A DNA stretch of 64,000 bases, from positions 2,049,501 through 2,113,500 of the forward strand of contig CAUEEP010000740.1 of assembly GCA_958450365.1 (NCBI GenBank). Direction: 5' to 3'. This document shows positions 11,701-22,944 of this stretch, one piece after another. The stretch comes from Mesorhabditis belari. Taxonomy: Eukaryota > Nematoda > Chromadorea > Rhabditida > Rhabditidae. Position 1 is the stretch's first letter; the number at the start of each line of letters is the position of its first letter. A program made the translations under genes and the position numbers. Below the pieces are notes generated by a model that had not been told where the DNA came from, made no database searches, and saw nothing but the letters and a program-made list of their open reading frames with translations.

Positions 11701-13601
11701 GATTTCAAAAATTGGATTGATTTGATGAAAACTAACGGTTTGACTACGATACTTTTCTCAAATAGATGCACTTTAGAAAACGCATTAGTCGAGAGGAACA
11801 CACTCTACTCTTTGTATCCACTCACCCGCTTCAACTCCATCCATTCCATAATATCGTCCACAATAAAATCTCGGCAATTTCATTCCATACCCATCCCTTG
11901 CATTCTCCTCATAAAATCTCAACTCTGTGTCGTTAAACTAAACATTTTTATGTCTTCCATTTTTGCATAAATTTACTTTATCCAACATATGATTTTTCTT
12001 CGATTTGACAACAATTTTGATGAGAGCATTTTTCGGCAATTTCTCTTTATCAATCGTCCAATCAAATGTGATCACAACCGGCGTTGAAGAGAAACCCTGC
12101 AATTTAAAAGATAATCGAATTTTTGAATATTAGAAAATCACGCCATCTAAAAAAAAAGCACTATTGATAGAAGAACAATTGATATTGATAGAATTTCCAA
12201 GGCTAAAGTTTAATGCCATAAAAATCCTTTCGATCTACTAATGAAAGTCAATTTTACTTCATTTTTTACTAGTTTTTTTACTTGAGATCTTTTGGCAGCT
12301 TTTTGGCAATAACTTTTTGAAAGCTCAGAGTTGATAAACAAATATTTTCTCTGTTGGCCAAATGAAAAATGGATTTCTGCATTGAACGCATGAGATTCTA
12401 AACATTGAACCCACAAAAGTCTTGAAGTTTTATGTAGAAATGATTCAAGTAAAATGGTTTATCTTATTGGGAAGGTTTAACCGATTTTAATTTGGGTAAC
12501 ACAGCGATTTAAAAGGTTTAAAATTTCTCAAAAAATATACTAACGAATTTCAAGGAAAAATTGTTTTCAAAAATTTCGGCATAGCGACGTCAATAAAAAA
12601 AGGGAAAACTGGTTCAGTGACCGGTTGGTCCTTTCGTTTACGGGTTCCGAAAAGGGAAGGCCCTTACGCCAGGGCCCTATGCCAGATGGAGAGCGATTAC
12701 GCGCACGCACAAAGAACACCCCTATCTTCAGGGATTTCTCTTCTTTGTAGATGATTTAAAAAGAGGATATTGAGCCGTAAGTTTGTACCCGCGGATTTTC
12801 GGGGTTGGGGAATCGATTGAGGGTATTCATTTTAGTGAGTAATTAAACGAAACTTCGAGACAAGGGTCGCTTTCTTCTCCGAACAAGTCGCCGACCTTAA
12901 CGAAAACTGTCTAGCAATTGGCAATTGACAATTGGCATCCAATAATCGCCAATTGACAATTGCCAATTACTAATTATCAATTTATAGATTGGCCACTAGA
13001 GAATTCTCCTCATCCCAGGACTTAAAAAGCCCAATAAACCCGAAGAAAGGTCGAATTTTGAACACTCGTCCCACACAAGCTCATTTTATTGATTCAAACT
13101 TTATACTCTTTAGATTTCTCAAATAAAGCTTCATCATTTCTTTTTCATTTTCTATTGACTATCGAATGGCTTTTCTGCCTCTTTTTTTTTTTTTGCTCTA
13201 TTTCCCCTCAAAAAAAAAAAAGCCAAAAAAACCGATGTCGCTGCGGGATTTCTTCACCATGTTTACGGCATAAAATTTGCCCGTTTCTTTTTAAAATTTC
13301 TTCATTTTACCATTCGATTTTATTCAATATATCTATTTAGATTTTAAATTTAAATTTTAGAATTTAAAGCTATAATTTTGCAATTAGAACTTTACAATTA
13401 GAATTTGAAATAGAATTGACCGTCGCTTAAAGCTACAATTGCATTTCGAATTTTACAATTAGAATTTGAAATATCACTGACCGTCCCCTCGCCGATCCTT
13501 TCCAAGCGAAACTTCTTCCCAAATTTCGCTTCACTTTTAAACGATTTTTGAAAATCTCTCTCCAAAATCTCTGTGCTTATTGGTGTGTCGAAAATTTGCA
13601 T
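8749..13601 (-). CDS. CHK/DUF1679 choline-kinase-like protein, complete (CHK-3)
   Basis: Complete eleven-exon paralogue: 13482-13601 (ATG), 11977-12096, 11826-11937, 11161-11274, 11025-11101, 10837-10966, 10554-10657, 10389-10468, 10244-10328, 9130-9223, 8749-8840 (TAA). The sum is 1128 nt, 375 residues, with all phases consistent. The N-terminus MQIFDTPISTEILERDF matches the usual start of the family; the N-lobe has VVITFDWT and LPKNALIKIVV; GYIAVEFIENTTIRHLY follows; the catalytic loop CHGDIWTPNI is near residue 231 and IVDWQ near 256. There is no signal peptide, so it is probably cytosolic. Introns hold a Tc1-like foldback (9516-10,192), two minisatellites and a palindrome. It is the reference copy for judging CHK-1 and CHK-2. 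Substrate unknown. Confidence 0.9.
9240..9512. repeat. Minisatellite, ~45-bp unit, in a CHK-3 intron
   Basis: About six units built from TTATTTAATAAGTTAATC and AATTATCGTTATTCTTATT. A leftover unit is on the far side of the adjacent foldback (about 10,192-10,225), so the foldback inserted into this array. Confidence 0.85.
9516..10192. mobile_element. Tc1/mariner-like foldback element
   Basis: Long inverted arms of about 215 bp each begin CAGTCATGGACAAAAGTC and meet around a short centre near 9780-9950. TA lies at each outer boundary, as expected for Tc1/mariner insertion. The motif GGACAAAAGTCTTTACCCC occurs at the outer and again at the inner end of each arm. No coding sequence. It sits inside the ~45-bp minisatellite in a CHK-3 intron. 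Confidence 0.8.
10743..10822. repeat. Near-perfect 75-bp palindrome
   Basis: GTCGTAGCCGTTTACGAAAT reads into its complement, with the centre near AACGAATGATTCGTT. It lies in the 178-nt CHK-3 intron between exons 10,554-10,657 and 10,837-10,966, so almost half of that intron is one hairpin. Confidence 0.85.
11422..11626. repeat. 18-bp minisatellite in a CHK-3 intron
   Basis: About eleven copies of an 18-mer of the type CAGTACTGGACCTGCCTC. Because the unit is a multiple of three, every frame stays open, which creates false proline/serine-rich or VLEAGP-type reading frames. Splice phases place it within the intron 11,275-11,825. Confidence 0.85.
12625..12838 (+). repeat. Dispersed ~200-bp repeat, copy 3
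   Basis: Same family as 3302-3496, sharing CCAGATGGAGAGCGATTACG and ending near TTCATTTTAGTGAG. It lies in the first intron of CHK-3. Confidence 0.8.
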
Positions 13602-14437
13602 TTAAGAAAATAAAGAAAATAAGACGATAAAGTAAGGATATTCGACTTTTAAATGGCTTTAAATGCCTCTCTTTTTGGTCGTTTTCAATGCTCTTTTTTT
13701 TGTATTTTGTAGTTTAAACCGTTTACGAAAGGTTGTGCAATTTTTTTGACTCAAAAAAACGTTTATAGAAAAGAAAATGCGAATTAAATATATAAAATCT
13801 TGTATAGATTAATCAATTTAATCAAAAAGATTTGATTAAATACAAAATTTTACCTAGAAAATCTTCTATTCTTCAATAATAGAGAAATTTCGCTTCAAAA
13901 ACTTGCTCAACCATCAATTTTCTTTAACTAATTGATAAATTTTAGATAAAATTTGAAATTTAAACCTTTAGCTTTGTAATTTTACACAAATTTCTTCAAA
14001 AAAAAACAAAAAAAAAGGTGTTTACGTCAAAAAAAGTAAAAAAAAAGTCAAAAACATAAACAAGGAAGTCTTAAGAGATAGAAAAAGGGGCAAATTGAAG
14101 AGATAAACAAGTGAAAGCATAAATATTTTTGCTAAATAGATATTTAATAGATAAATTTTAGCAAATAATTTAGCAAATAATATCTGTTTTCTATAGAATT
14201 ATGGTTTTTTTGATGAGCTTTTTCACTTTTTCTTGAGATTTTCTTTGAATTGAATGATCAATGATCAATCTTTCTCTTATCAATTCCCCCCTTTCTCCCA
14301 AACGATTACAAGACAAATCTTTTCCACAAACTAACAATCTTTTTTGACAAAATTCTCAATAAAATCAAATTATTCGCAATTAGAAATATAATTTTTGATA
14401 GTTTTCTGTAGAAATATCAATAATTATCAATAATTTC
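13602..14437. other. AT-rich intergenic region upstream of CHK-3
   Basis: No gene is visible. It contains many homopolymer A and T runs. It separates the divergently transcribed CHK-3 (-) and MTAP (+) and must hold the CHK-3 promoter, but no specific motif can be supported. Confidence 0.5.
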
Positions 14438-14858
14438 GGGAGTGGGACAAATGCGACCTTTTTTTTGCGCACCTGGACATTTGCGCACCTTTTTTTTTTT
14501 GCTAGAAAAGGCCTTAGGAAAGGTCGTAGAGCTTCAAAAATGTTTTCATAGAAGGGAATCGTATGCGTAGATTCCGAATTTCGACAAATCAGATTTCGCT
14601 GACACGTCAAATTTGGACTAAAAGGCAAAAACTACGCAACTTAACGCTTTTCCGCATTTTTTGCCCTTTAGCCCAAATTTGACGTGTCAGCGAGGTCTGA
14701 TTTGTCGAAATTCGGAATCTACGCATACGATTCCCTTATATGGAAGTATTTTCGAAATATTTTCGAAGCTCTACGGCCTTGCCTAAGGCCTTTTCCAGCA
14801 AAAAAAAGGTGCGCAAATGTCCAGGTGCGCAAAAAAAGGTCGCATTTGTCCCACCCCC
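14438..14858. mobile_element. hAT-like foldback MITE, family TGGGACAAATGCGACC
   Basis: Ends GGGAGTGGGACAAATGCG and CGCATTTGTCCCACCCCC are inverted and followed inward by GGTGCGCAAA motifs; the arms remain complementary almost to the centre near 14,640. The 8-bp direct repeat ATAATTTC flanks it (14,430-14,437 and 14,859-14,866). No coding capacity. A second member is at 42,346-42,566. Confidence 0.85.
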
Positions 14859-14949
14859 ATAATTTCTCTTCTTCTTTCCAAGAAACGCTAATAAGTTTCA
14901 ACTAAAAGTTTTGATCGATTAAACCCGAATTTCAATTGGTAACTTAATA

Positions 14950-15160
14950 AAATGAATATCTTCAATCGATTCCCCGACCCCGAAAACCCCCAGGTACAAA
15001 TTTAACAGCTAAATATCATTTTTATATCATCTAAAAACAAGAGCAAATCTCTGTAAAAGAGCTCAAGCTGTTCTTTGTGCGGCCGCGTAATCACTCTCCA
15101 TCTGGCATAGGGCTCTGGCGTAAGGGATTTCCTTTCGGCTTCCCTAAATGAAAAGTTCGT
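14950..15160 (-). repeat. Dispersed ~200-bp repeat, copy 4
   Basis: Inverted relative to copy 3 (CGTAATCACTCTCCATCTGG). The remaining bases up to the MTAP start at 15,684 show no other feature. Confidence 0.75.
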
Positions 15161-15683
15161 TTTTTGACTCCAGAGTGATCAGCCGACTGAGCCGACTTTG
15201 TGTTTTCCGGTGACTCCGCAAATTTCTGGTAAATCTTTTGCCCTTAAATTTGTTTAGTTCTCCACAGCCTGTTAAATCGAAACTACCTGAAATACCCAAG
15301 GTTGAAAGTGAGCTGAAAAGCTGATTTCATCCTCTATACGTTATAAACCGATTTATTCGATTCATTTCTAATGGAAAAATTCTTCACTTTCCCCCCAAAT
15401 CATTTTCCATTTTATTTTCAAATAAATTGATGTAAATATCGAGTTTCCGATTCTTCGCTATTCTTAAACTCTTATTTATTTTCATTTCCTGCTTCATCCA
15501 AACCTTTTTCTCACACCTCTTTTACTCACTAAATAAATAACGATTGATCATTTAGAAATCAAATCATTTTCAAAAGTCGTTCTTGATTTTTTTGTGATAA
15601 ATTTCTATATTCAAAAGATTTCAGTTTACTAGTTTACTTATCTTCTTTCCACTTTTTTATTCGATACGAGCTATCTGCGAACG

Positions 15684-18600
15684 ATGAAAACCAAGGTGAA
15701 CATTTAAATTAACATCTTTTTTTCAGCTTTTCAAAAGCTTAAAAATCTTTTCATTTTAAGGTTGGAATTATCGGCGGATCGGGACTTGAAGACCCGCAAA
15801 TTCTTGAAAATGCTCGTCAGATCGAAATGGAGACACCATTCGGGAAACCAAGTGATGTACTCATTGAAGGTATTCACCTATTTGTTTGTTTTAAGATTTC
15901 GATATTATTTGTATATTATTTGAACATTTCCATTAGTTTAGGAGAGAGAATTTAGGTGAAATTTAGGTGAAATTGGCGGTGTCCCTTGTGTGTTGATCTC
16001 TCGACACGGTCGAAATCATGATATTATGCCAACGAATGTAAATTATCGAGCGAATCTTTGGGCATTGATGGAATTGAGTGAGTCATTGAAAGAAAGAATC
16101 CAGTAAAACGATTCATTTCAATAAGACATTACTAAACTCTAAACTTTGAATCGTTTTATTCACAATTTTTCAGATGTCACAGTGATCATCGCCTCAACAG
16201 CGTGCGGTTCACTGAAAGAAGAAGTAGCTCCAGGACATCTCGTCTTTCCGAATTCGATTTTTGATCGGTCACTTTTCAATATCAGAACTTTTTCAAGGAT
16301 TAGTAAGGGATAAAGCTATTTGGACGGCCGTTCGGAAGGTCCTGTGTAGCTCATTGGTAAAGCTTTCAAGCGACGTTAAGCGAGAGGTCGAGGGTTCGAT
16401 TCCCGGCGACGTCTTTTTTTTGTCTCAACCGACATATCTAACTGATTTTCAGAATTGCAAGTACAAATCTCAAAAACTACGACCATCATCATTCCAAAAA
16501 CTTGAACTTTCCAGAACCCATCGACGTATTCAAACGTTTTTTGATGGAGAGGAAGGACATCCAAAAGGAGTCATTCATCTACCATCAGATCCTGTTTACG
16601 ATGAGAAATTGAGACAAGTAAGAAGGGAAAAGATTTGGTTGAAGATTTGGGAAATGTTTCATTATGATTGCAGTTGTTGATCGGTTGTGCTCGCGATCTT
16701 GGCTACACATATCATGATCGCGGTTTTGGCGTTTGCATCGAGGGACCACGATATTCGACAAAGTGAGAAAATAGATAGATTTAACCAAAAATTGCTAAAA
16801 ATCAAATCCGATTTTTTGTTCATACTTCAAACAAAGATTTGTTAATTCGATTTCTTTTTTTTCAATCTATAACCAACAAAAATTACCAACTCGACTGTAA
16901 AGCACTTTAGTCTCATTTTTACTTAACTCTATTTATTTGGCTTTTTTTTTTCAGTCGTACTCTTTGGAATTGGAAAAAGTAAAAAAGCATATTCAGAATC
17001 AGCAAAGCCGATTCTATTATATAAAGCCCGATGGCTCTCGTACTAAAAGGCCACCTTGACCTGGTGAAGCATAAAGAAGCAATTTTTGAAATTTTTGAAA
17101 TTTTTGAAATTTTTGAAAAATTAATTGATTTTCAAAAAAAAAGTGATGGCAACGGAGGGTTGGTTTCAAAGGGAAAAACAATGACTAATCATAAACAAGA
17201 TGAAGAGATAGAAAATGTGAAAATCGACAAAAACATAAAACAAAATTTTTTTTAGCAAATTGTTTTTGAAATTACAAACAAAAAGGCATCGAAATGGGAG
17301 TTTTGGGAGAACGAAGCAAGCCAGATGTTGGGGGGGGGAAATTCTTATTTTGGGCCTCGATGCTATTAGTTTAACAGTAGAATGGTTTTTATTGCCATTC
17401 CTCTTATTTCGAGTCTCAAAAAGGGACACAAAAGGGGAGATCTTCAAAAGACAGCTGGAGAAATGAGCTAAAAATCGATAGATTTAATATAGAGACAATA
17501 GATAGATTTAACCAAAAATTACGAAAAATCAAATCCGATTTTTTGTTTATACTTAAACAAAGATTTGTTAATTCGATTTCTTTTGTTCAATCTTAGACCA
17601 AACCAACAAAACTTACCAACTACAAAACAAAACTTCGACTGTAAGCACTTTAGTCTCATTTTTACTTTAAACATTTTTTCATCGAAAGAAAGCAGGACTC
17701 AAAAAAAGCCAAATATTTTGGACTTTCAATTTTACGATCAAATTTAATATAAGCTATGGCTAAACCCGGATTCTAGCACTTTTTAAAGCTTTTTTTTTAT
17801 TAGAGTCTATTCCTCTCAAGTAATGCTTTTCTATTGGGTTGGGGAGAATGAGTCGGCGCCGAAATTGAAAGAAACTTTTTGCACCCATAAAACCTTCTTT
17901 AAATACACGTTTTTTTTCATCAAAATGGTCGACTATTTCTTTACAAAATGGCTTTTGAGAGATTCCACAAAGCTTTTCTTTTTTGGGATTTTATGGATTC
18001 CCAAACACAGCTAATCAAAATGACAAAAAGTGCGACTCATTGCTTGAACAGTTTCTTCCACATAAACCTCCTTTGGTGTTTATATAAAAAAGATAGAGCA
18101 CACTCAATTACATAAGTTACCAAATTTTCAGGAAGATCCCTCCAACCGTTTACTCTAGATGACAGTTTATCGATTTTGTGAAAAAATGATCCTTTGTTGA
18201 GTTGAGGCGCTGTTTGAGTACTCTTTTAAATATTATTTTGTAGAGAATTAGTTACCCTTCTACGGATATCAAACGCATATCATTTGACAAAGTCTCCTAT
18301 AAGTTTTAGAAATTTCTTTGATTTTCGGCGCCGACTCATTCTTCCCAACCCAATATAATACGCTCTTTAAAGCCGAAATCTCAAGATATTATCTATATTA
18401 TCTATTTTGTTAACTGAATATCTGAGATTTTAGCTTTTAAGGGCTTTTAATTTTAGCTTTTAAGATTTGTTAATTCGATTTCTTTTTTTTTCAATCAATA
18501 ACCAACAAAACTTACCAACTCGACTGTAAAGCACTTTAGTCTCATTTTTACTTTAAACATTTTTTCATCGAAAGAGAGTACGACTGAAAAAAAAGCCAAA

Positions 18601-20467
18601 TAAATAGATTTATTTCCAGCATCAAAATCATTTCTAATGTGTAATAAAAGCCAAGGTTATAAGCTATGTTTGGTAAGCTATATAAGCTGGTTATAAGCTA
18701 GCTAAGAATGTTTTTTACCGAATTTCAGAGCTGAATCGCTTGTTTTCAAAAGTTGGGATGCCACTTTGGTCTCGATGACTTTAGTTCCTGAGGTTTGACT
18801 GTGAATTGCTCGGATTTATTTTTAAAAACAACAATTTCCATTATTTGATTAATATATATTATCTATATTATGTATTTTTCAACTTTTCAACTTTTCAGGG
18901 TTTATTGGCGAAAGAGCTCGGAATTCCGTATGCAAACGTGACCTTAGTGACTGATTACGATTGTTGGAAAGATGGAGATCATGTGAGGAGATTGGAATAA
19001 GAAAAATTGAAAGTTTCTTATCTAGGTGACAATGGAGAGTGTGATGGAGACTTTTGCCGAGAATTCTCACAAAGCTTTAGCGCTTTTCATGCGCGCTGTC
19101 GTTCAGATTGGAGAGATTGATTGGAGTGATCAAGTTCGAGCGGCTAAGGTAGGCAAAAATTTGGGCTTTCAATTTTACGATCAAATTTAATATAAGCTAT
19201 GGCTAAACCCGGATTCTAGCACTTTTTAAAGCATTTTTTATTAGAGTCTATTCCTCTCAAATAATGCCTTTCTATAACACGCTCTTTAAAGCCGAAATCT
19301 CAAGATATTCATTTTGTTAAATGAATATCTGAGATTTTAGCTTTTAAGGGTACGCTATAGAAAGTCACTTGAGATGAACACACTATATGGATAGAGAACG
19401 ATTGATTTGATTGATTTGATTGATTGGTTAGATGGATAGAGAACGATTGATTTGATTGATTTGATTGATTGGTTAGATGGATAGAGAACTATTGATTTGA
19501 TTGATTAGATTGATTGGTTAGATGGATAGAGAATGATTGATTTGATTGATTAGATTGATTGGTTAGATGGATAGAGAACTATTGATTAGATTGATTGGCT
19601 AGATCGATAGAAAACGATTGATTAGATTTATTCGTTAGATGGCTAGAGGACGATTGATTATTTTGATCGGTTAGATGGATAGAGAACACTTGATTGGTTT
19701 GCTTCGTTAGATGGATAGAGAACGATTGATTACTGTAACGCACCAATTTTGGAAAAGTCGCTGAGACAATTTGTGATCATTTTTCTTGTACTAAACAATA
19801 GTTTTTTGAAAAGTTTCTTATACCATCGTGTAGCTCAATTGAAGGACTATGTTTTAAAAGAAAACTCACATAAAACAAAGGCTCGGATAATTAGCAATTC
19901 CATTCCGCTCAATTTTCATTTTTACACAGCGTAGTCTTCATGGTCCCTCAATTTCTAGTAGCGTATTGTACTGTACAGTACACTTATACTGTTCTTTGTA
20001 CACTACTGGGTACTAGAAATAGAAAAATTTCAATCCGAACCTAATTCCATCTTCGTTTTCTTGGCTGTTTCTTAGCTCTGAAATTTCGTCTACAAAGAGA
20101 AATCAACATTTTCAGCTAGTAGACAAGATTTCAGAGGAATCGGCTAAGAAACGATCAAGAAAAAGGTGGAATTAGGTTGGGCTTGGAATTTTCCCATCTC
20201 TACTGGATACTGTATCGTATGCTAAAACCATCCAAGAAGTGGAAACTGAATGAGCTTCTGTCAACTTTTCTCTATCCATCGCAAGCAATACAGTTGCTTT
20301 AGGGTTTCTGAGAAGAATCTAATAAATTCCCCTAAAATCTAAACTCTAAGCACAAATGAAAAAGGGAATTCTCTATTGTATTTGCTCAGAAATTGGCTCG
20401 CGATGCGGTGATGGTGGGAAAAGATGTGAAAATCGAGCATTTAGATCCGGGAAAGTATTTTTCGTAA
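15684..20467 (+). CDS. MTAP: S-methyl-5'-thioadenosine phosphorylase
   Basis: Cleaves 5'-methylthioadenosine with phosphate to adenine and methylthioribose-1-phosphate in methionine salvage and polyamine metabolism; cytosolic or nuclear trimer in the PNP/MTAP family. Ten exons in phase: 15684-15695, 15761-15869, 15967-16077, 16174-16267, 16515-16617, 16674-16762, 18729-18792, 18899-18982, 19026-19148, 20390-20467 (TAA). This gives 288 residues, close to the human length of 283. Hallmarks are VGIIGGSGL at the N-terminus, [52 protein letters not shown] and VTDYDCWK. The last exon ends PGKYFS. A tRNA-like block lies in intron 4, a mariner-type foldback in intron 6 and its paralogous empty site in intron 9. 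Confidence 0.95.
16340..16414 (+). ncRNA. tRNA-like sequence (probable SINE head or tRNA pseudogene) in MTAP intron 4
   Basis: A perfect polymerase III A box, TAGCTCATTGG (16,347-16,357), and a perfect B box, GTTCGATTC (16,394-16,402), 47 bases apart, followed by a T run. The flanking bases do not pair into an acceptor stem and the T stem is incomplete, so it is not a functional tRNA. It lies on the sense strand of MTAP. Confidence 0.6.
16970..17470 (+). repeat. ~500-bp dispersed repeat, partner at 33,542-34,005
   Basis: The two copies are near-identical over long stretches (for example GGCTCTCGTACTAAAAGG and GAACGAAGCAAGCCAGATG). The short open frames inside differ by indels. Here the copy lies in MTAP intron 6; the partner is in the transporter/RRM intergenic region. 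Confidence 0.85.
17834..18353. mobile_element. Mariner-type foldback MITE with TA target duplication
   Basis: Terminal inverted repeats TTGGGTTGGGGAGAATGAGT and its complement, flanked by TA on each side. The same host sequence without the element occurs in MTAP intron 9 (about 19,164-19,350), where a TTCTATAACACGCTC junction replaces the 520-bp insertion. No transposase. Confidence 0.9.
19375..19740. repeat. Minisatellite in MTAP intron 9
   Basis: Six or seven units of about 55-65 bp built on GGTTAGATGGATAGAGAAC followed by GATTGATTTGATTGATT. The array starts right after the duplicated intron block at 19,164-19,350. Confidence 0.85.
19965..20225. repeat. Imperfect inverted repeat in MTAP intron 9
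   Basis: CCTAATTCCATCTTCGTTTTC near 20,040 and GGTGGAATTAGGTTG near 20,165 are complementary, as are the flanking TAAGAAAC/GTTTCTTA segments. Probably a decayed foldback element; no clear target duplication. Confidence 0.5.
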
Positions 20468-20529
20468 ACATAATTCAAAGCTTGCCATATTTCTGGATGA
20501 TTTAAAGGGAAATAAACATTCCATATTTC

Positions 20530-20706
20530 GAATTTTTAACGAAAAACATAGAAAAACATAAGAAAACATAAGAAAAACAACACAAAACAACACAAAAACA
20601 ACAAAAAACAACAAAAAACAACACAAAAACAACAAAAAAACAACAAAAAACAACAAAAAAACAACACAAAAACAACACAAAAACAACAAAAAACAACAAA
20701 AAACAA
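20530..20706. repeat. CAACAAAAAA-type low-complexity array
   Basis: A-rich run of ACAACAAAAAACAACACAAAA units just downstream of the MTAP stop. An AATAAA hexamer near 20,511 is a plausible MTAP polyadenylation signal. Confidence 0.8.
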
Positions 20707-20717
20707 TCAAAAATTCC

Positions 20718-21005
20718 ATCGTAAGCAATACAGTTGCTTTAGGGTTTCTGAAAAGAATCTAATAGATCCCCCTAAAATCTAAACTCTAAGCACAAATGAA
20801 AAAGGGAATTCTCTATTGTATTTGGTCAGAAATTGGCGTGGTGGGAAAAGATGTGAAAATGAAAATGCTCAGAAATGATGGTGGGAAAAGATGTGAAAAT
20901 CGAGCATTTAGATCCGGGAAAGTATTTTTCGTAAACATAATTCAAAGCTTGCCAAAATTTCTGAATGATTCAAAGGGAAATAAACATTCCATATTTCAAA
21001 TGTTT
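20718..21005 (+). pseudogene. Tandem duplicate of MTAP terminal exon, damaged
   Basis: Repeats 20,278-20,560 at an offset of about 440 bases (shared CAATACAGTTGCTTTAGGG). The acceptor TTTGCTCAG became TTTGGTCAG, the exon is internally deleted and partly re-duplicated (GGGAAAAGATGTGAAAATG twice), yet CCGGGAAAGTATTTTTCG and the stop remain. It is not expected to be spliced in. Confidence 0.8.
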
Positions 21006-21639
21006 ATCTAAAAACATAGAAAAATAGAAAAGCAACACAAAAACAACAAAAAAAGAATAAAAAATTCCATTTTGCAAAGCTTTCTTTGACAACTCATTGT
21101 TTTTTCAAAGAAATTGTTTCTTTTTTCTTTTTTCTTTTTTTCTTTTTGCTTTTTTCTTTTTTCTTCTTTGCTTTTTAATTAAACAAAGAACGGCACTATA
21201 AGCAATTTTTTGAGTCATTGAAATGAGATAAGAAAAAGACAAAGTTTTTTTTTGTGTCTAGAGAGTTCGTAATTATTCAAAAAAACTTTAGTTTTCAATT
21301 TTTCGAATATTTTTATCATTTTAAAATCCTTTGTACTTTCAATTTCAATAAAATCCTTTTAAAATACTTTCAATCTTTCCGTTTTTTTTTATTATTTAAA
21401 TAAAAAAAAGAGCTCCAAAAAGCGGATTAACGTTTTTGCATTCAAATCAAAAACGGAGAATTGTTGAGTTTTTGAGGATTCATAAAATCGAGCGAAAAAA
21501 TTCTTTTTTTTCTAATTTTTTGTTCTTAAAAATCGATATCTTTGAAAAGGTTTTTTACTTTTTAAAAATTGGTTCATATTTTTCATTTTTGGTTGATATC
21601 TTTCACTTTTTTTTCTTTCCAATTTCAAGAGATTCCAAT

Positions 21640-22155
21640 TTTAAGCCATATCAATTAGTTTTCTTTTCTTTATGGAAAATTGACTATTCTAAATATTCTA
21701 GCTTTACTTATGAGGAGAGACTTGCTTTTTTTGAACTAAAAACTTTACAGCATCGTCGCTTTGTCATTGATTTAGTCGAAACTTTCAAAATCCTCCGTAG
21801 TAAACAGATTAGCCCTTTGTTTATAGACTTTTTCAAATTTAAACCGCGGTCAGGGCCCAGAAGTGGCTCATTCCTTTTGCAAATTCCCTTTGCTTCCAAT
21901 GCCTCTTTATCAAATTCATTTCCCGTTAGAGCCACTAGATTATGGAACTTGCTCCCAAACGACATACGAGAAATTCAGTCGCTTTTCATATTCAAGAAAC
22001 GTATCGATGCTTTAGATCTAGTGGCTCTTTGCCGTAAGTAATTGGCTTATTGATTTCAGTATGTATTGTATGATTAAGTATCACTGTGCATTTCTCTATG
22101 ATTTCTTTCACTTTATCGTTTGAATAAAGTATTATTATTATTATTATTATTTTCG
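21640..22155 (+). pseudogene. 3' fragment of a CR1/Jockey-like non-LTR retrotransposon
   Basis: The open frame to 22,041 matches the C-terminal region of the LINE at 48,585-52,580: LWKIDYSKY versus LWKIDFSKF, LQHRRFVIDLVETFKI versus LRHRRLVTDLIECFKI, and RLWNLLPNDIRE versus RIWNRLPRVLRE. It ends in AATAAAG and a TTA microsatellite (22,127-22,153), a typical LINE tail. It is 5'-truncated and its sequence is diverged from the other copy. Confidence 0.85.
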
Positions 22156-22439
22156 AAAAAAATCTGACTCTTTGACTGACTCCTTGAAAGCAAATGTTTG
22201 GCTATAGCCATTTTGTTGTTTTTTTTTTTGATTGTTTTTCCTGTTGAGATTGGCTTTGTGATTGCGCCATTTTCAAAAAACCTTTTTTCGATAACAGTTG
22301 CAATTTAATGCACCAAAAAGCATGCGTTTCTCTACTTTCCTTATCGAACTTTAAAATACACTCAAAGAGCAAATGTACCTTATTACATCAGATAGCCAAG
22401 GATCGGCTGAGAATTGATAGCCCTTTTCCAAGTCAAAAC

Positions 22440-22790
22440 AACACAAAAAAAAAATGACTTTATTGACTTTATTATTGACGACTTCTGCCCATTTTACAGG
22501 CAATTTGCGGATTCCTCTTTCGTGGTAGGATTTTGGTTTTGAATCGAAAAACTTCTCGAGCCAATTTTTGACTGCTTCTTCCGAGTCAAAGTGTTCTCCC
22601 GCAAGCGCATTACTCATGGTCCGGAATAAATAGTAATCAGAAGGGGCAAGGTCCAGGGTGTATGGGGATGTGCCAAAAGTTCCCAACCAAGGCTATTTAT
22701 TTTAGAGCGAGTCAGTTTTGTAACATGAGGGCGCGCGTTGTCGTGGAGGAGAACGATCTTTGAGGTTTTGGGGTAGGAGTTTGGTTTGTG
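22440..22790 (-). pseudogene. Mariner transposase C-terminal fragment
   Basis: Minus-strand reading gives the second catalytic block LLHDNARPHVTK, GWELLAHP, then after a frameshift LDLAPSDYYLFRTM, the third aspartate block of the D,D34D mariner group, and EHFDSEEAVKNWLEKFF. The first aspartate region is absent. It is broken by the frameshift at about 22,660. Confidence 0.9.
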
Positions 22791-22944
22791 TGTGAGACAA
22801 GTGTGAGAATCAAAAATGGAGGACTGGAGACTCAAAAATGGAGGAATGTCCCAGTTTGAGCACTTTCTTCAAAAGAAACCCATTTTGGTGTCAATAGAAA
22901 AGTTGTAGAGAATCAAAAATCAAGCTTATATCCAAATTTTCAGA

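Larger units (their letters stand above)
16835..18600. repeat. Triplicated ~120-140-bp block in MTAP intron 6
   Basis: Copies near 16,835-16,955, 17,555-17,705 and 18,465-18,600 share GATTTGTTAATTCGATTTC and AGCACTTTAGTCTCATTTT. They show that this 1966-nt intron grew by segmental duplication. Confidence 0.75.

Noticed and set aside
11392..11970. Proline/serine-rich frames over the 18-bp repeat
   Set aside because: The array lies in a CHK-3 intron and the phases of the flanking exons fit without it.
20441..20728. Cys/Phe/Val-rich minus-strand membrane protein
   Set aside because: Produced by the complement of the ACAACAAAAA array.
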